Below, piece by piece: positions 12,641 to 23,700 of a DNA stretch of 64,000 nt. The stretch is taken from positions 32,519,449 to 32,583,448 of the forward strand of contig JAAONU010000001.1 in NCBI GenBank assembly GCA_012932295.1. Reading direction: 5' to 3'. This stretch comes from Cyclina sinensis (Eukaryota; Mollusca; Bivalvia; Venerida; Veneridae). The position numbers were made by a program, and so were the translations under genes. The first letter of the stretch is position 1. The number at the start of each line of letters is the position of its first letter. Below the pieces are notes generated by a model. It saw only the letters and a program-made list of their open reading frames with translations. It had not been told where the DNA came from and searched no databases.

Positions 12641-13371
12641 GCCACCATATACAACTATATAACATACGACGTCATTTAATCAACGTTATCAAGTAAATTA
12701 CTGCTCTGCCGAATGTAGTTCTACGTTTTTCCGCGATATCTCTTTTTTTGAGTGTGTTATAATGGAAATATATCTTTTTTTCCATACTGTATGGTAATTC
12801 ATGCTTTGTCGTTCAGATGCTTTCAAGTTAATCACTCCGGTTTATCGACCGTCGTAATAATATTACTATTATGAAGTCAAAACGTGCATTGTTCTATGGC
12901 AATTAAAAAACATATCCTAATCAACTTTTGAGATCGTTTAGTGGATAACAATGTCCCACAAATCCTGAAATCATTTTTGCTTAACTTTTACTTTTAAGTT
13001 TATATTTATTACAGGGTGATGTATCCATCCATACATGTCGTGAGGCAAGCCAAGAAGTTCTGATTCTCAACCAAAATTCTCTTCAAACTTAACACGACAA
13101 GTACGTACATTCATTTAAGATCTTTATTGAATATTGCTTCAGCATATGGCTGAGAACTTCGTTAAAAATCTGGTCGACAATGAAAGTGTACGTTGAATTT
13201 AATTGACATGAAATAATTTTCATATTCATTTATTTATAAACATTTCTAAAAATAAGGCTTCCTATCAAACAACTAAAATTAGTCGTCGCCGTGCTACAAA
13301 CCTCCATACAACCGCAATACTTCTTAATTACAAAAAAATTTAAATATGAGCTGAATTTGTCGTTTTTCTTG

Positions 13372-13462
13372 CGTGCGTTCGTGTGTGTGTGCGTGTGTGT
13401 GTGTGTGTGTGCGTGTGTGCGTGTGTGCGTGCGTGCGTGCGTGCGCGTGTGCGTGCGTGTGC
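13372..13462. repeat. (TG/CG)n microsatellite
   Basis: An alternating purine-pyrimidine tract of gtgtgtgt with interspersed gcgtgcgt, about 90 bp. Such tracts can adopt Z-DNA. It keeps a His/Thr-rich ORF open on the minus strand, which I do not regard as a gene. Confidence 0.9.
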
Positions 13463-13729
13463 TTTTCATTAATATACTTCATTCGTAAGCGTTTGACTAA
13501 AGACCTTGATTAAACTTTGCATGGATGTACGACAGTTTATCTCGTACGTTCTTGCATATTTCGATTTGAAAGCAAACTAAAAATGTAAGATCTCTCAACA
13601 AAGCCACTGAACTTAAAGTAAAGCTCTTTTTAGCCAAAGCATATACTTATTACATAAAATTACCATATAACCAAAGTGTAAATAATGACTTATGGCTCGG
13701 AAATTGGAAATAAACATACATTTTATATT

Positions 13730-14690
13730 TTTATCCCCGCCGAATTTTCGAAGGGAGAAATAGTGATAGTCTCCGTTCGTCATTCCGTCCTGTAGTCCAC
13801 TTTTGTCCGGAACATATCTAGAAAAGTATTAAAGGTATTTACTAGAAACGTGGAATATATATGTGTTTTTGCAGTTTTGCCGTGCATCAGAACAATAACT
13901 CTATGATTCGCCATGACTTCAGAGTTATTTTGTTACTTGAATTTTGTTCGAGGCATATACCTAAAGCTGTAAGAGATAGTGACCTGAAATATCAAAGATC
14001 GATAGATCATACTGTAAAGAAATGCATAACTCCATCTTTTATCATTTCAGAGTTAATATCACCGCCAATGAAATCGGGAGGGGGATATTGTTTAGGCGTT
14101 GTCCTCCGTCCGTCCTTCCTTTGTCCGTCCGCCCGTCCGAATATCGTTTCCGCACTATTTCTCAGCAACTACCAATTAGATTTCAACGAAACTTGGTGAC
14201 AACCTCTCATATCCTTGGCTTGTTTCCATGCAATGATTTAACACTGTGTTATGGCCCTTGGTTAATATTGTACTATGTATGTAAAGTAAAATCTGTTTCC
14301 GCGCTATTTCTTAGCCAAAACTGAAAAGGTTTCATCGAAACTTGGTGGTAACCTTCAGTATCACGTGGAGATGCGCATATCGTCGGTGTGTTCTGGTCCA
14401 ACGATTTAACCCTGAGCTATGACCCTTGATTAGTATTGTTTCATGTATATAAAGTAAAATGTGTTTCCACGCTATTTCTCAGCCACTACTGAACGGATTT
14501 CAACAAAAATTGGTGGGAACCTCAGTACCAAGTTGAGATGCGCATATCATTGGTGTGTTCCGGTCCAACGATTTTACACAGTTTTATGGCCCCTGATTAG
14601 TAATTTACTATGTATTCATCTTCGTACAATTTGTCTGAAACTACAGGTACAAAATGGAATGTCGTCTGCTAAAAAAGTCGTCTGCTTATT
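13730..14690 (+). repeat. Dispersed repeat with ~180-bp internal tandem units
   Basis: Begins around 'ttatccccgccgaattttcg', has TCCGTCC runs at about 14105-14135, and repeats 'cgctatttctcagcc' with 'tttcaacgaaacttggtg' at about 14153, 14300 and 14470. The units end in 'gttatggccc(c)ttg' and 'tactatgtat'. Related in style to families A and B at 8520-9890. Confidence 0.6.
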
Positions 14691-14760
14691 GTAAATTTGA
14701 CAAATTTTCGAAAAAAAAAAAAACAACAAAAAAAAAAACAGATGAAATATTGTCTGAATG

Positions 14761-14827
14761 CCAAACAGCTTGGAGCCTGACCTGACACCGAGTTACTCAG
14801 CATCTGGTCTGGTTCCAAGCTGTTTGG
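14761..14827. repeat. Short hairpin (CCAAACAGCTTGGA arms)
   Basis: CCAAACAGCTTGGA at 14761-14774 pairs exactly with TCCAAGCTGTTTGG at 14814-14827. The 39-bp loop also contains partly complementary 'gcctgacctga' and 'ctggtctgg'. It follows an A-rich run at 14709-14742. Probably a miniature foldback element. Confidence 0.55.
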
Positions 14828-15034
14828 AAAGGCCTTTCATCTTTGGTTCTCGCGCTGTAAGGGAATATACATTGTATATGCTTTCAAATACATCTTGCCT
14901 TTATTTCACTCCCACATTGTGTGATAAAATTTTGCTTCGTAAAGCATGACCAAACAATTTAATGTTTTTTTTTTTCACTTTTCACACTCAGTATCATGCT
15001 ATATATACATGCTATATATAGCAGCAGCGTGAAG

Positions 15035-15235
15035 TTGGCAGTAAAGCAGTAACAGCAGTAACAGCAGTATTACTGCTACAATGTTCTGGCAGTAACAGCA
15101 GTAACAGCAGTAATACTGCTGTTACTGCTATAACTCTGTAGCAGTAACAGCAGTAATACTGCTGTTACTGTTGGAAGTTACAGTAGTAACAGCAGTATTA
15201 CTGCTATTAATGTTGGTGGTTACAACAGTAAAAAA
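15035..15235. repeat. CAGTAA-rich palindrome cluster
   Basis: Runs of 'agcagtaacagcagta' alternate with the complement 'tactgctgttactgct'. They give several near-perfect palindromes of about 30 bp, for example around 15102-15130 and 15140-15172. The motif agcagtaa recurs inside the ~380-bp tandem repeat that follows. Confidence 0.8.
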
Positions 15236-15269
15236 GTATAATACCTACTATAACCATCTATTAGATACG

Positions 15270-16490
15270 ATGCGCAAATATGATTTTTTTTCACAATTTT
15301 GAACGGTCGCCGTCGGTGATAGAAACATCCGTCGGCAATGAAATTTTCAATATATTAGAAACATTATCTAAACAATATGTCTGAGCAGTTTAATTTATTA
15401 TTTTATCTTTCAATACGATACGATTAACAGCAGTAAGAAGGAGTCGAGCACATTTTACGAACCAAGAAAAAGTGCCAAATTTGTAAAATTTGAGTATGTT
15501 TGCCGTACTGTCGTCGGCGCACAATGAATTTGGACCTGAAAAAAAATGGACAGTGAATCTCAGACGGATATCTCGTATTACCTGAATATATTTGGTTTTA
15601 ATTAAAGACGACAGTCTTTTAGCAGTTTGCAGCAGTAAAAAAAACCCTTAAACTAGCGCAAATACGATTGTTTTTGCAATTTTGAACGATCGCCGTCGTT
15701 GATAGAAACATCCGTCGGCAATGAAATTTTCAATATATTACGAGAATTATGTAAGCAATATGTATGAGTAGTTTAATTTATCATCTTATCTTTCAATACG
15801 ATACTGTTAACAGCAGTAAGAAGGTGTTGAGCACATTTTGCGAACCAAGAAAAAGTGTCAAATTTGACTATGCTTGTCGTACTGTCGTCGGCGCACAATG
15901 AACTGAACCTGAAAAGTAAATTGACAGAGAATCTCAGACGGAGCTCTAGTTTAACCTGATTTCTAATGGTCTTTGTTTAATACAGTAGTATTTTAGCAGT
16001 TTGCAGCAGTAAAAGACCGCTTAAACTAGAGCAAATATGATTGTTTTGCAATTTTAAACCGTCGCCGTCGGTGATAGAAGCATCCGTCGGCTATGAAATT
16101 TTCATTATATTAGAAGAATTATCTATACAATATGCCTGAGTAGTTTAATTTATCATTTTATCTTTCAATACGATACGATTAACAGCAGTAAGAAGGAGTT
16201 GAGCACACTTTACGAACCAAGAAAAGGTGCTAAATTTGTATATTTAGAGTAGGTTTGTCGTACTGCCGTCGGCGCACAATGAATTGAACCTGAAAAGTAA
16301 AGTGACAGAGAATCTCAGACCGAATTCTAGTATTACATGAATACGAATGTTTTTTGTTAAAAACAACAGTATTTTAGCGGTTTGCAGCAGTAAAAGACCC
16401 CTTAAACTAGAGCAAATATGATTGTTTTTGCTATTTTGAACGGTTGCCGTCGGTGAAAGAAACATTTGTATGTTCGGCGGGGGATATAAA
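15270..16490. repeat. Tandem repeat, ~380-bp unit, 3 copies plus partial
   Basis: The phrase 'gcaaatatgatt' or a variant starts units at about 15272, 15657, 16030 and 16412, giving periods of about 372-386 bp. Each unit contains 'gaacggtcgccgtcggtgat', 'catccgtcggcaatgaaatt', 'acagcagtaagaagg' and 'cgtactgtcgtcggcgcaca', and ends with 'agcagtttgcagcagtaaaa'. Copies diverge by point changes and small indels. No coding function is evident. Confidence 0.85.
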
Positions 16491-16773
16491 TTCAACGAAT
16501 TTACTTGATGTCACGACAAACAGGTTATTTGATACGAGACCTAGCAAAATGATGAATAGTTATAATTAATCTGACACTGATATATTTGTGACATTTATAA
16601 TATGACCCTGTCTATACACAGCCTTCTAAGATAAACCAAATGGTATTTATTATTGTATTATCACTGTGCTTACCTTTTGATTAAGTTGACACAGGCTCCA
16701 AACGTTTACCATTGAAAATTTTCCAATGTCCACGCGTATTTTAAATAACTTTGTTAATGTACTGCTCATTATA

Positions 16774-16998
16774 ATGCCATGCGAAAACCAACAATGTGGG
16801 TGTGTGACCAGCATGGATCCAGATGAGCCTGCGCATCCACGCAGTCTCATCAGGATCCATACTGTTTGCTGAAAGATTGTGTAACATTGATCAAGTCTGA
16901 AAGCGAACAGCATGGATTCTGTTGAGACTGCCCGGATGCGCAGGCTCATCTGGATCCATGCTGGTCACACACCCATATTGTTGGTTTTCGCATGGCAT
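16774..16998. mobile_element. Foldback MITE, 225 bp
   Basis: The left arm ATGCCATGCGAAAACC (16774) is the reverse complement of the right end GGTTTTCGCATGGCAT (16983-16998). Complementarity continues inward through 'gaccagcatggatccagatg' for roughly 65 bp, then more weakly through the centre, so nearly the whole element can fold into one hairpin. No clear target duplication beyond 2 bp was seen. It lies about 95 bp upstream of the transposase ORF. Confidence 0.8.
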
Positions 16999-17092
16999 GG
17001 CTCATATTTATTAGGACAAAACGCACTCGAACGCACACGCACGCACACACGCTCGCATATACGTTAATCTCATTGTATACAAAGCCTTTAGT

Positions 17093-19534
17093 ATGCAAAG
17101 TACAGATACATTAATATATTGTCCTTTTGCTTTCAGAATGCACTCCTATAATTTAAAAGATGTGAGAATATACTTATCTGAAGGGAAAATCCCCGAAAAT
17201 TTGACAAGAAAACAAAAGAAGTCATTTTGGAAGTTTTCCAAAGGCTTTCACATAAAAGAAGACAATCTTTTCAAAGGGAACAGGAAAGTGCTCCTCAGTG
17301 AAGAAGATAAAGATAGAGTCTTCCGGGAATGTCATGCATCCGAGCGAGGTGCACATATGGGAAGAAGTAAAACTCTAGATAAAATTTCCCGTGTTTATTA
17401 TTTTCTCAACATGACGGAATATGTCTACGGTCCATGGGATATATTAGGTATGGATCTCATTGGACCTTTACCAGAGACCAGAAACGGTCATCGGTACGTG
17501 GTCACCATTACCGACCTATTTACCAAGTGGGTGGAAGCATACCCGGTTAGACATAAATCTGCGTCAGAAATTGCAGATTGCATATTAAAACTGTTTTACA
17601 AGTTCGGACCACCGAAAAGAGTAATAACAGATCAGGGAAGAGAGTTCGTAAATTCACTAAACGAGCAAATATTTGACATGGTGGAAACTAAGCACATTAT
17701 AACCTCTGCGTATCATCCACAGTCAAACGGACAGGACGAACGCACAAACAGGACACTCAAAACAGCAATTAGTAAATTAGTAAACGAACAACAAAATGAC
17801 TGGGATAATCTTCTTGAACCGATTCTTTTCGGCATAAGGATGTCTAAACATTCCTCCACAAATGTTACACCTTATTTAGCCATGTTTGGCAGACAAGCGC
17901 GACTGTTCTGTGAAATAGATGGTGAAGAAATGCAAGAAGAGATTCCTGAAGCAACTGAATTATCTACCCAACAACAAACAGAGAAGATGCAAAAGCTGCA
18001 TCTTGAAATATCCAAAAGTATAAAAAACGCACAAGAGAAACAAAAAAAAGATTACAAAAAAAGAAAAAACAAAAATCATAAAACATTTACTTTTAAAACT
18101 GGCCAAAAAGTTTTAAAAAAGAACAACAGAAAATGTGATAGGAAAGGCCAACAGTTGGAAACAGAATGGACAGGGCCTTACGAAATTGCTGAGTTGTACC
18201 ATTTTAGTGCCCTTTTGAAAACAAATCGTGGACAAGTCTTAAAAACAAAGACATCTCTAGTTCATCTGAAACCATACCTGACAGATAGTAAACCAGGAGA
18301 AAAGAATACATATGAAACTGATGATAAAATCGAAGACAAAACACAAGACAACATAACCGCTACAGAAGAACTTAATAATTATTCAAACGACAGTGTGACA
18401 TGCCAGCAGGTGAAAACACAGATTTCAGATCATATCCAAGAAAAGTCTATGAATTTATTGACAAACAATGACGTGACAACAGGTGTTACGGAGCGAATCA
18501 ATAAAAAGCCTGCAATAGAAACTGTCAGTCAAAAAGAGGTGAACATTCAGGTTACAAAAGAAGTCATCGAAAAATCCGCAAAAGAAAGTCCGAATTACAA
18601 TGAAGTGACAAAAGATATCACAGAAAATATTGAAAATGAAAATGCTCCTACAAAGCAAGTGAAATCAAAAAAACACAAAAATGTTTCTGATGCATTTAAA
18701 CCCATGCAGACAATGAAATCAAGTCAAAGTAGAAAACGGAAAAGAAAATCAAAGATTCTCGTACAAAATATTCGAGAAGAAAAACGTCGTGACAATACAA
18801 AGGAAAAATCTAAAGATCAGTTAGAACTGTATATTGTGGAAGGAACTCAAGTTTTGGAAGAGATGGTATCCAATGTTCGAAAGAAAAAACAAAAGACAAG
18901 GACATTAAGAAACTTCAATTGTGACTACGACGAAAAGATACTGAACTCAAAAGAATGGCTTTCAGACAGGGAAATCGACTTTGCACAAAAGTTATTAGCA
19001 GAAAGGCACACATCAATCGAAAGTTTACAGAGTGTTTTGCTTTTGAAAGCTGCAGAATATGGAGGTTTTATTCTTTCAGTTTCATGTGGAAAATTTGTGC
19101 AAATCATTAACGTTTCAGGGAATCATTGGATAACATTTACAGGAAACGCTAATGATCATCACGTTGACATTTATGACAGCATGGGATGTCACCTAACTGA
19201 AGAACTTATCTTCATAATTGCAGCGATTCTTCACACAAACGCAGAAAAGTTAAATGTACGTTTTATTGATTGTATACAACAAGTAGGCATAGAGGACTGT
19301 GGGCTTTTCGCGATAGCCAATGCGACGGCATTATGTCTCGGAGAAGAACCTTCTTCCTACGTGTGGAAACAATCACAGATGAGAGAACATCTTTTGAAAG
19401 AATTTCGGCGGGGAGAGATAGGACTGTTTCCGTACTCGAGAAGATCTCGTGCAGGAAAAGTTAAACGCGAGGAAAAAGTAATGCTTTGCACTTGCTGCAG
19501 AATGCCAACTAATAGCTGTGTTATGAAAGTTTGA
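17093..19534 (+). CDS. Ginger1-like transposase: integrase fused to Ulp1-like protease
   Basis: 813 codons. Residues 36-110 are an integrase-type N-terminal zinc region with a retained His pair (H81, H88). The CxxC half that normally follows the 'YY..M..YV' stretch is missing: residues 102-111 run straight into the catalytic core at about 113. The core (113-270) has D121 (GMDLIGPLP), D180 (ITDQGREF) and E216 (NGQDERTN), a DD35E triad. A GPY/F-like module lies at 330-395 (WTGPYEI, W359). A Lys-rich linker with basic clusters (546-553, 596-603) leads to a Ulp1/C48-like cysteine protease with H678 (GNHWITF), D695 (IYDSM), Q730 and C736 (EDCGLF). The C-terminus has four cysteines (CTCC...C, 799-809) that may be a truncated zinc finger. 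There is no reverse transcriptase and no LTR, so it is a DNA-transposon protein rather than a Gypsy pol. A splice-acceptor-like tract (ttttgctttcag, ending 17136) precedes Met16 at 17138, so an upstream exon or a start at 17138 is possible. Confidence 0.85.
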   Translation: MQSTDTLIYCPFAFRMHSYNLKDVRIYLSEGKIPENLTRKQKKSFWKFSKGFHIKEDNLFKGNRKVLLSEEDKDRVFRECHASERGAHMGRSKTLDKISRVYYFLNMTEYVYGPWDILGMDLIGPLPETRNGHRYVVTITDLFTKWVEAYPVRHKSASEIADCILKLFYKFGPPKRVITDQGREFVNSLNEQIFDMVETKHIITSAYHPQSNGQDERTNRTLKTAISKLVNEQQNDWDNLLEPILFGIRMSKHSSTNVTPYLAMFGRQARLFCEIDGEEMQEEIPEATELSTQQQTEKMQKLHLEISKSIKNAQEKQKKDYKKRKNKNHKTFTFKTGQKVLKKNNRKCDRKGQQLETEWTGPYEIAELYHFSALLKTNRGQVLKTKTSLVHLKPYLTDSKPGEKNTYETDDKIEDKTQDNITATEELNNYSNDSVTCQQVKTQISDHIQEKSMNLLTNNDVTTGVTERINKKPAIETVSQKEVNIQVTKEVIEKSAKESPNYNEVTKDITENIENENAPTKQVKSKKHKNVSDAFKPMQTMKSSQSRKRKRKSKILVQNIREEKRRDNTKEKSKDQLELYIVEGTQVLEEMVSNVRKKKQKTRTLRNFNCDYDEKILNSKEWLSDREIDFAQKLLAERHTSIESLQSVLLLKAAEYGGFILSVSCGKFVQIINVSGNHWITFTGNANDHHVDIYDSMGCHLTEELIFIIAAILHTNAEKLNVRFIDCIQQVGIEDCGLFAIANATALCLGEEPSSYVWKQSQMREHLLKEFRRGEIGLFPYSRRSRAGKVKREEKVMLCTCCRMPTNSCVMKV

Positions 19535-20741
19535 ATACATATGAAAATGTCTTGAATTACTTGACATTAACAAGTTAGTTAGCTGTGATATTCATCTCAA
19601 AGACATCGTTTCTTTTTAGTGTGAAACTAAATCATTAGCCCCGATACACACTTTTTAGCCCAGAGAAATATCTATGTTTTACTCACGATATAACTGTACC
19701 CCGTTAATCATTAAACAATTCCTTTAATCCTAAGGTTTGTATTGTTATTTGGTTTAAACTGTCTATTTTTTTTTCTTAAAAACAGCATGAGAACACAGAT
19801 GTTTGAAATATAAATAACAGTTTCATTTTTTTTTCTTATGAAGCAGGCGTTAAAGGGATATTTTCGACTTATTTAAATGCTTGAAATCTTTCAGACCTGG
19901 TTACTATGGTCTAAAGATGCATTTATATTGGGATTAAACAGCTATAAGGTAGATGGCATATTTATTGAAATCATCTCTTAAAATCCGTCAGAGCAATTGA
20001 AGACAATAAAATAATTTTAAAAAAGTGTATCTTAATATAAGCGGTATTAGGGGTCCGACGTAAATGCGCACCGTATATTTCAATATCTATTGTTTTATTG
20101 TTATGGAAAGACAGCTATTAAGGAACATAATGAACACTGTAAATTTTCAGTTTAGATCGGCCCAAATCGGTCCTTGACACTCATCCTTGTAAACCAAGGC
20201 CCAAAATCTGAAAGTAGACTAAAGTAACGTCTTTTATTTTGTGTTTTCTTCTCGAACATAGGATGTTTCTTCGCCGAAAACTTGATGTTCTTCCACAATA
20301 TATATTTCTTCTTTGTGGATATTTATGCAGAAAAAACTATTTTTATAGTACTAGTAACAAACAAATTGGTATACATGTATTTAAGATTCATTCAGTTTTC
20401 GTACAAACGTAGTTCTGAAATTACGCAGCAATTAAAGAACATGAGTATATTCTGTGTTATTGTCTAATTATTTTATAAAATTACCAAATACATTCTACAT
20501 GTTATATTTGCATTCAGTTAAATAATATGTATTTAAAGCAATTGAGCTGTTATGATGTCATAGTACTCACTGGGAATTATTGACTGTAGCGTCAAACAAT
20601 AGTGTCATTGAAACAAATAATGATTTATTTTTGCATTTTAACATACGCTTTCACTCATTGTTCAATAGAGAAAACATAAGGTTGTGTTAGAATGTATGAT
20701 AATGCTTAACCTCTATGTCTTGTTAGTCAATAGAGCTACTT
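19535..20741. other. Transposon interior downstream of the transposase
   Basis: AT-rich DNA, including T-runs at about 19765 and 19825. I see no supported gene and no strong terminator or polyadenylation signal that I would assign to the transposase. Confidence 0.4.
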
Positions 20742-23700
20742 AATTGAGATAAGTAGATATATCCACCAACTGGGATACAAAAATTTAAGTAATTACACTT
20801 GAATGAAATTAAACTGTCTAAAAAAAAGTAGACATCTCCTGAAAAATAAGTAGACATGACCAGCAACTGTGATACAAGTCCAGAAAGAGTAGAAATTTTA
20901 TGTGAGAAAACCTAGACAGCATAAGAAAGAAGTAGACATCCAGATAAATAAGTGGACAAGTCCACCAACTGCGATTTCATTTCAGAAACTTAATAAATTT
21001 ATGTGAGTAAAACGTAGACAGTGTAAGAAATAAATAGGCATTCGATAAATAAGTAGACATATCCAGCAACTGAGATATAAGTTCGGAAAATATAGAAATT
21101 ATACGTAAGAAAAATGTAGAGAGTCTAAGAAATCAGTAGACAGTCTGATAAATAAATAGACAAGTCCAGCAATTGCGATACAAGTTCAGAAGTATAGTAA
21201 TTATATGTGAGAAAAACGTAGACAGTCTAAGAAATAAGTAGACAGCCTGATAAATTAGTAGACATGTCCAGCAACTGCGATACAAGTTCAGAAAGTACAG
21301 TAATTATACCTGCCAAAGACATATAGAGTTTAAGAAATAAGTAGACAGCCTGATAAATAAGTAGACATGTCCAACAACTGCGACACAAGTTCAGAAAGTA
21401 TAGTAATTATACCTGGGAAAAACGTAGATGGTCTACGAAATAAGTAGACAGCCTGATAAATTAGTAGACATGTCCAGCAACTGCGATACAAGTTCAGAAA
21501 GTATAGTAATTATACCTGGGAAAAACATAGAGAGATTAAGAAATAAGTAGACAGCCTGATAAATAAGTAGACATGTCCAGCAACTGCGACACAAGTTCAG
21601 AAAGTATAGTAATTATACCTGGGAAAAACGTAGATGGTCTACGAAATAAGTAGACAGCCTGATAAATTAGTAGACATGTCCAACAACTGCGACACAAGTT
21701 CAGAAAGTATAGTAATTCTACCTGGGAAAAACGTAGAGAGTTTAAGAAATAAGTAGACAGCCTGATAAATAAGTAGACATGTCCAGAAAATGAGACACAA
21801 ATTCAGAAAGTACAGTAATTATACCTGCGAAAGACATACAGAGTCTAAGAAATAAGTAGACATCCTGATAAATAAGTAGACATGTCCAACAACTGCGACA
21901 CAAGTTCAGAAAGTATAGTAATTATACGTTGGAAAAACGTAGAGGGTCTAAGAAATAAGTAGACAGCCAGATAAATTAGTAGTCATGTCCAGCAACTGCG
22001 ATAGAAGTTCAGAAACTATAGTAATTATACGTGAGAAAAACGTATAGAGTCTACGAAATAAGTAGACAGCCTGATAAATTAGTAGACATGTCCAGCAACT
22101 GCGATACAAGTTCAGAAAGTATAGTAATTATACCTGGGAAAAACATAGAGAGTTTAAGAAATAAGTAGACAGCCTGATAAATAAGTAGACATGTCCAACA
22201 ACTGCGACACAAGTTCAGAAAGTATAGTAATTATACCTTGGAAAAACGTAGATGGTCTACGAAATAAGTAGACAGCCTGATAAATTAGTAGACATGTCCA
22301 GCAACTGCGATACAAGTTCAGAAAGTATAGTAATTATACCTGGGAAAAACATAGAGAGTTTAAGAAATAAGTAGACAGCCGCCTGATAAATAAGTAGACA
22401 TGTCCAACAACTGCGACACAAGTTCAGAAAGTATAGTAATTATACCTGGGAAAAACGTAGAGTGTCTAAGAATTAAGTAGACAGTCTGATAAATTAGTAG
22501 ACATGTCAAGCAACTGCGATACAAGTTCAGAAAGTATAATAATTATATGTGAGAAAAACGTAGAGAGTTTAAGAAATAAGTAGACAGCCTGATAAATAAG
22601 AAGACATGTCCAACAACTGCGACACAAGTTCAGAAAGTATAGTAATTATACCTGGGAAAAACGTAGAGGGTCTAAGAAATAAGTAGACAGCCTGATAAAT
22701 AAGTAGACATGTCCAGAAACTGCGACACAAATTCAGAAATTATAGTAATTATACCTGCGAAAGACGTATAGAATCTGAGAAATAAGTAGACAGCCTGATA
22801 AATAAGTAGACATGTCCAGAAACTGCGACACAAGTTCAGAAAGTACAGTAATTATACCTGCCAAAGACATATAGAGTCTAAGAAATAAGTAGACAGCCTG
22901 ATAAATAAGTAGACATGCCCAACGAATGCGACACAAGTTCAGAAAGTATAGTAATTATACCTGGGGAAAACGTGGACAGTTTAAGAAATAAGTAGACATC
23001 CTGATAAATAAGTAGACATGTCCAGAAACTGCGACTCAAGTTCAGAAAGTATAGTATTTATACGTTGGAAAAACGTAGACAGTCTACGAAATATGTAGAC
23101 AGCCTGATAAATTAGTAGACATGTCCAACAACTGCGATAGAAGTTCAGAAAGTATAGTAATTCTACCTGGGAAAAACGTAGAGAGTTTAAGAAATAAGTG
23201 GACATCCTGATAAATAAATAGACATGTCCAGCACTGCGACACAACTTCAGAAAATATAGTAATTATAAGTGAGAAAAATGCAGAGAATCTAAGAAATAAG
23301 TAGACAGCCTGATAAATAAGTAGACATGTCCAGAAACTGCGACACAAGTTCAGAAAGTACAGTAATTATACCTGCCAAAGACTTATAGAGTCTAAGAAAT
23401 AAGTAGACAGCCTGATAAATAAGTAGACATGTCCAACAACTGCGACACAAGTTCAGAAAGTATAGTAATTATACCTGGGAAAAACGTAGAGAGTCTAAGA
23501 AATAAGTAGACAGCCTGATAAATAAGTAGACATGTTCAGAAACTGCAACACAATTACAGGAAGTATAGTAATTATACCTGGTAAAAACGTAGAGAGTCTA
23601 AGAAATAAGTAGACAGCCTGATAAATGAGTAGACATGTCCAGCACCTGCAACACAATTTCAGAAAATATAGTAATTATACGTACGAAAAATGTAGAGATT

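Noticed and set aside
11720..12654. Long Arg/Ser-rich ORFs on both strands (up to about 200 codons)
   Set aside because: They are reading frames of the 21-bp CGAAGCGACGA array and its inverted arms; frames on both strands stay open together and no domain is present.
13230..13488. His/Thr- and Val/Cys-rich ORFs
   Set aside because: Translation of the TG/CG microsatellite.
17093..19534. Gypsy LTR retrotransposon pol fragment
   Set aside because: The integrase is Gypsy-like, but there is no protease-RT-RNaseH, no LTR pair, and the C-terminal Ulp1 domain and inverted ends fit Ginger.
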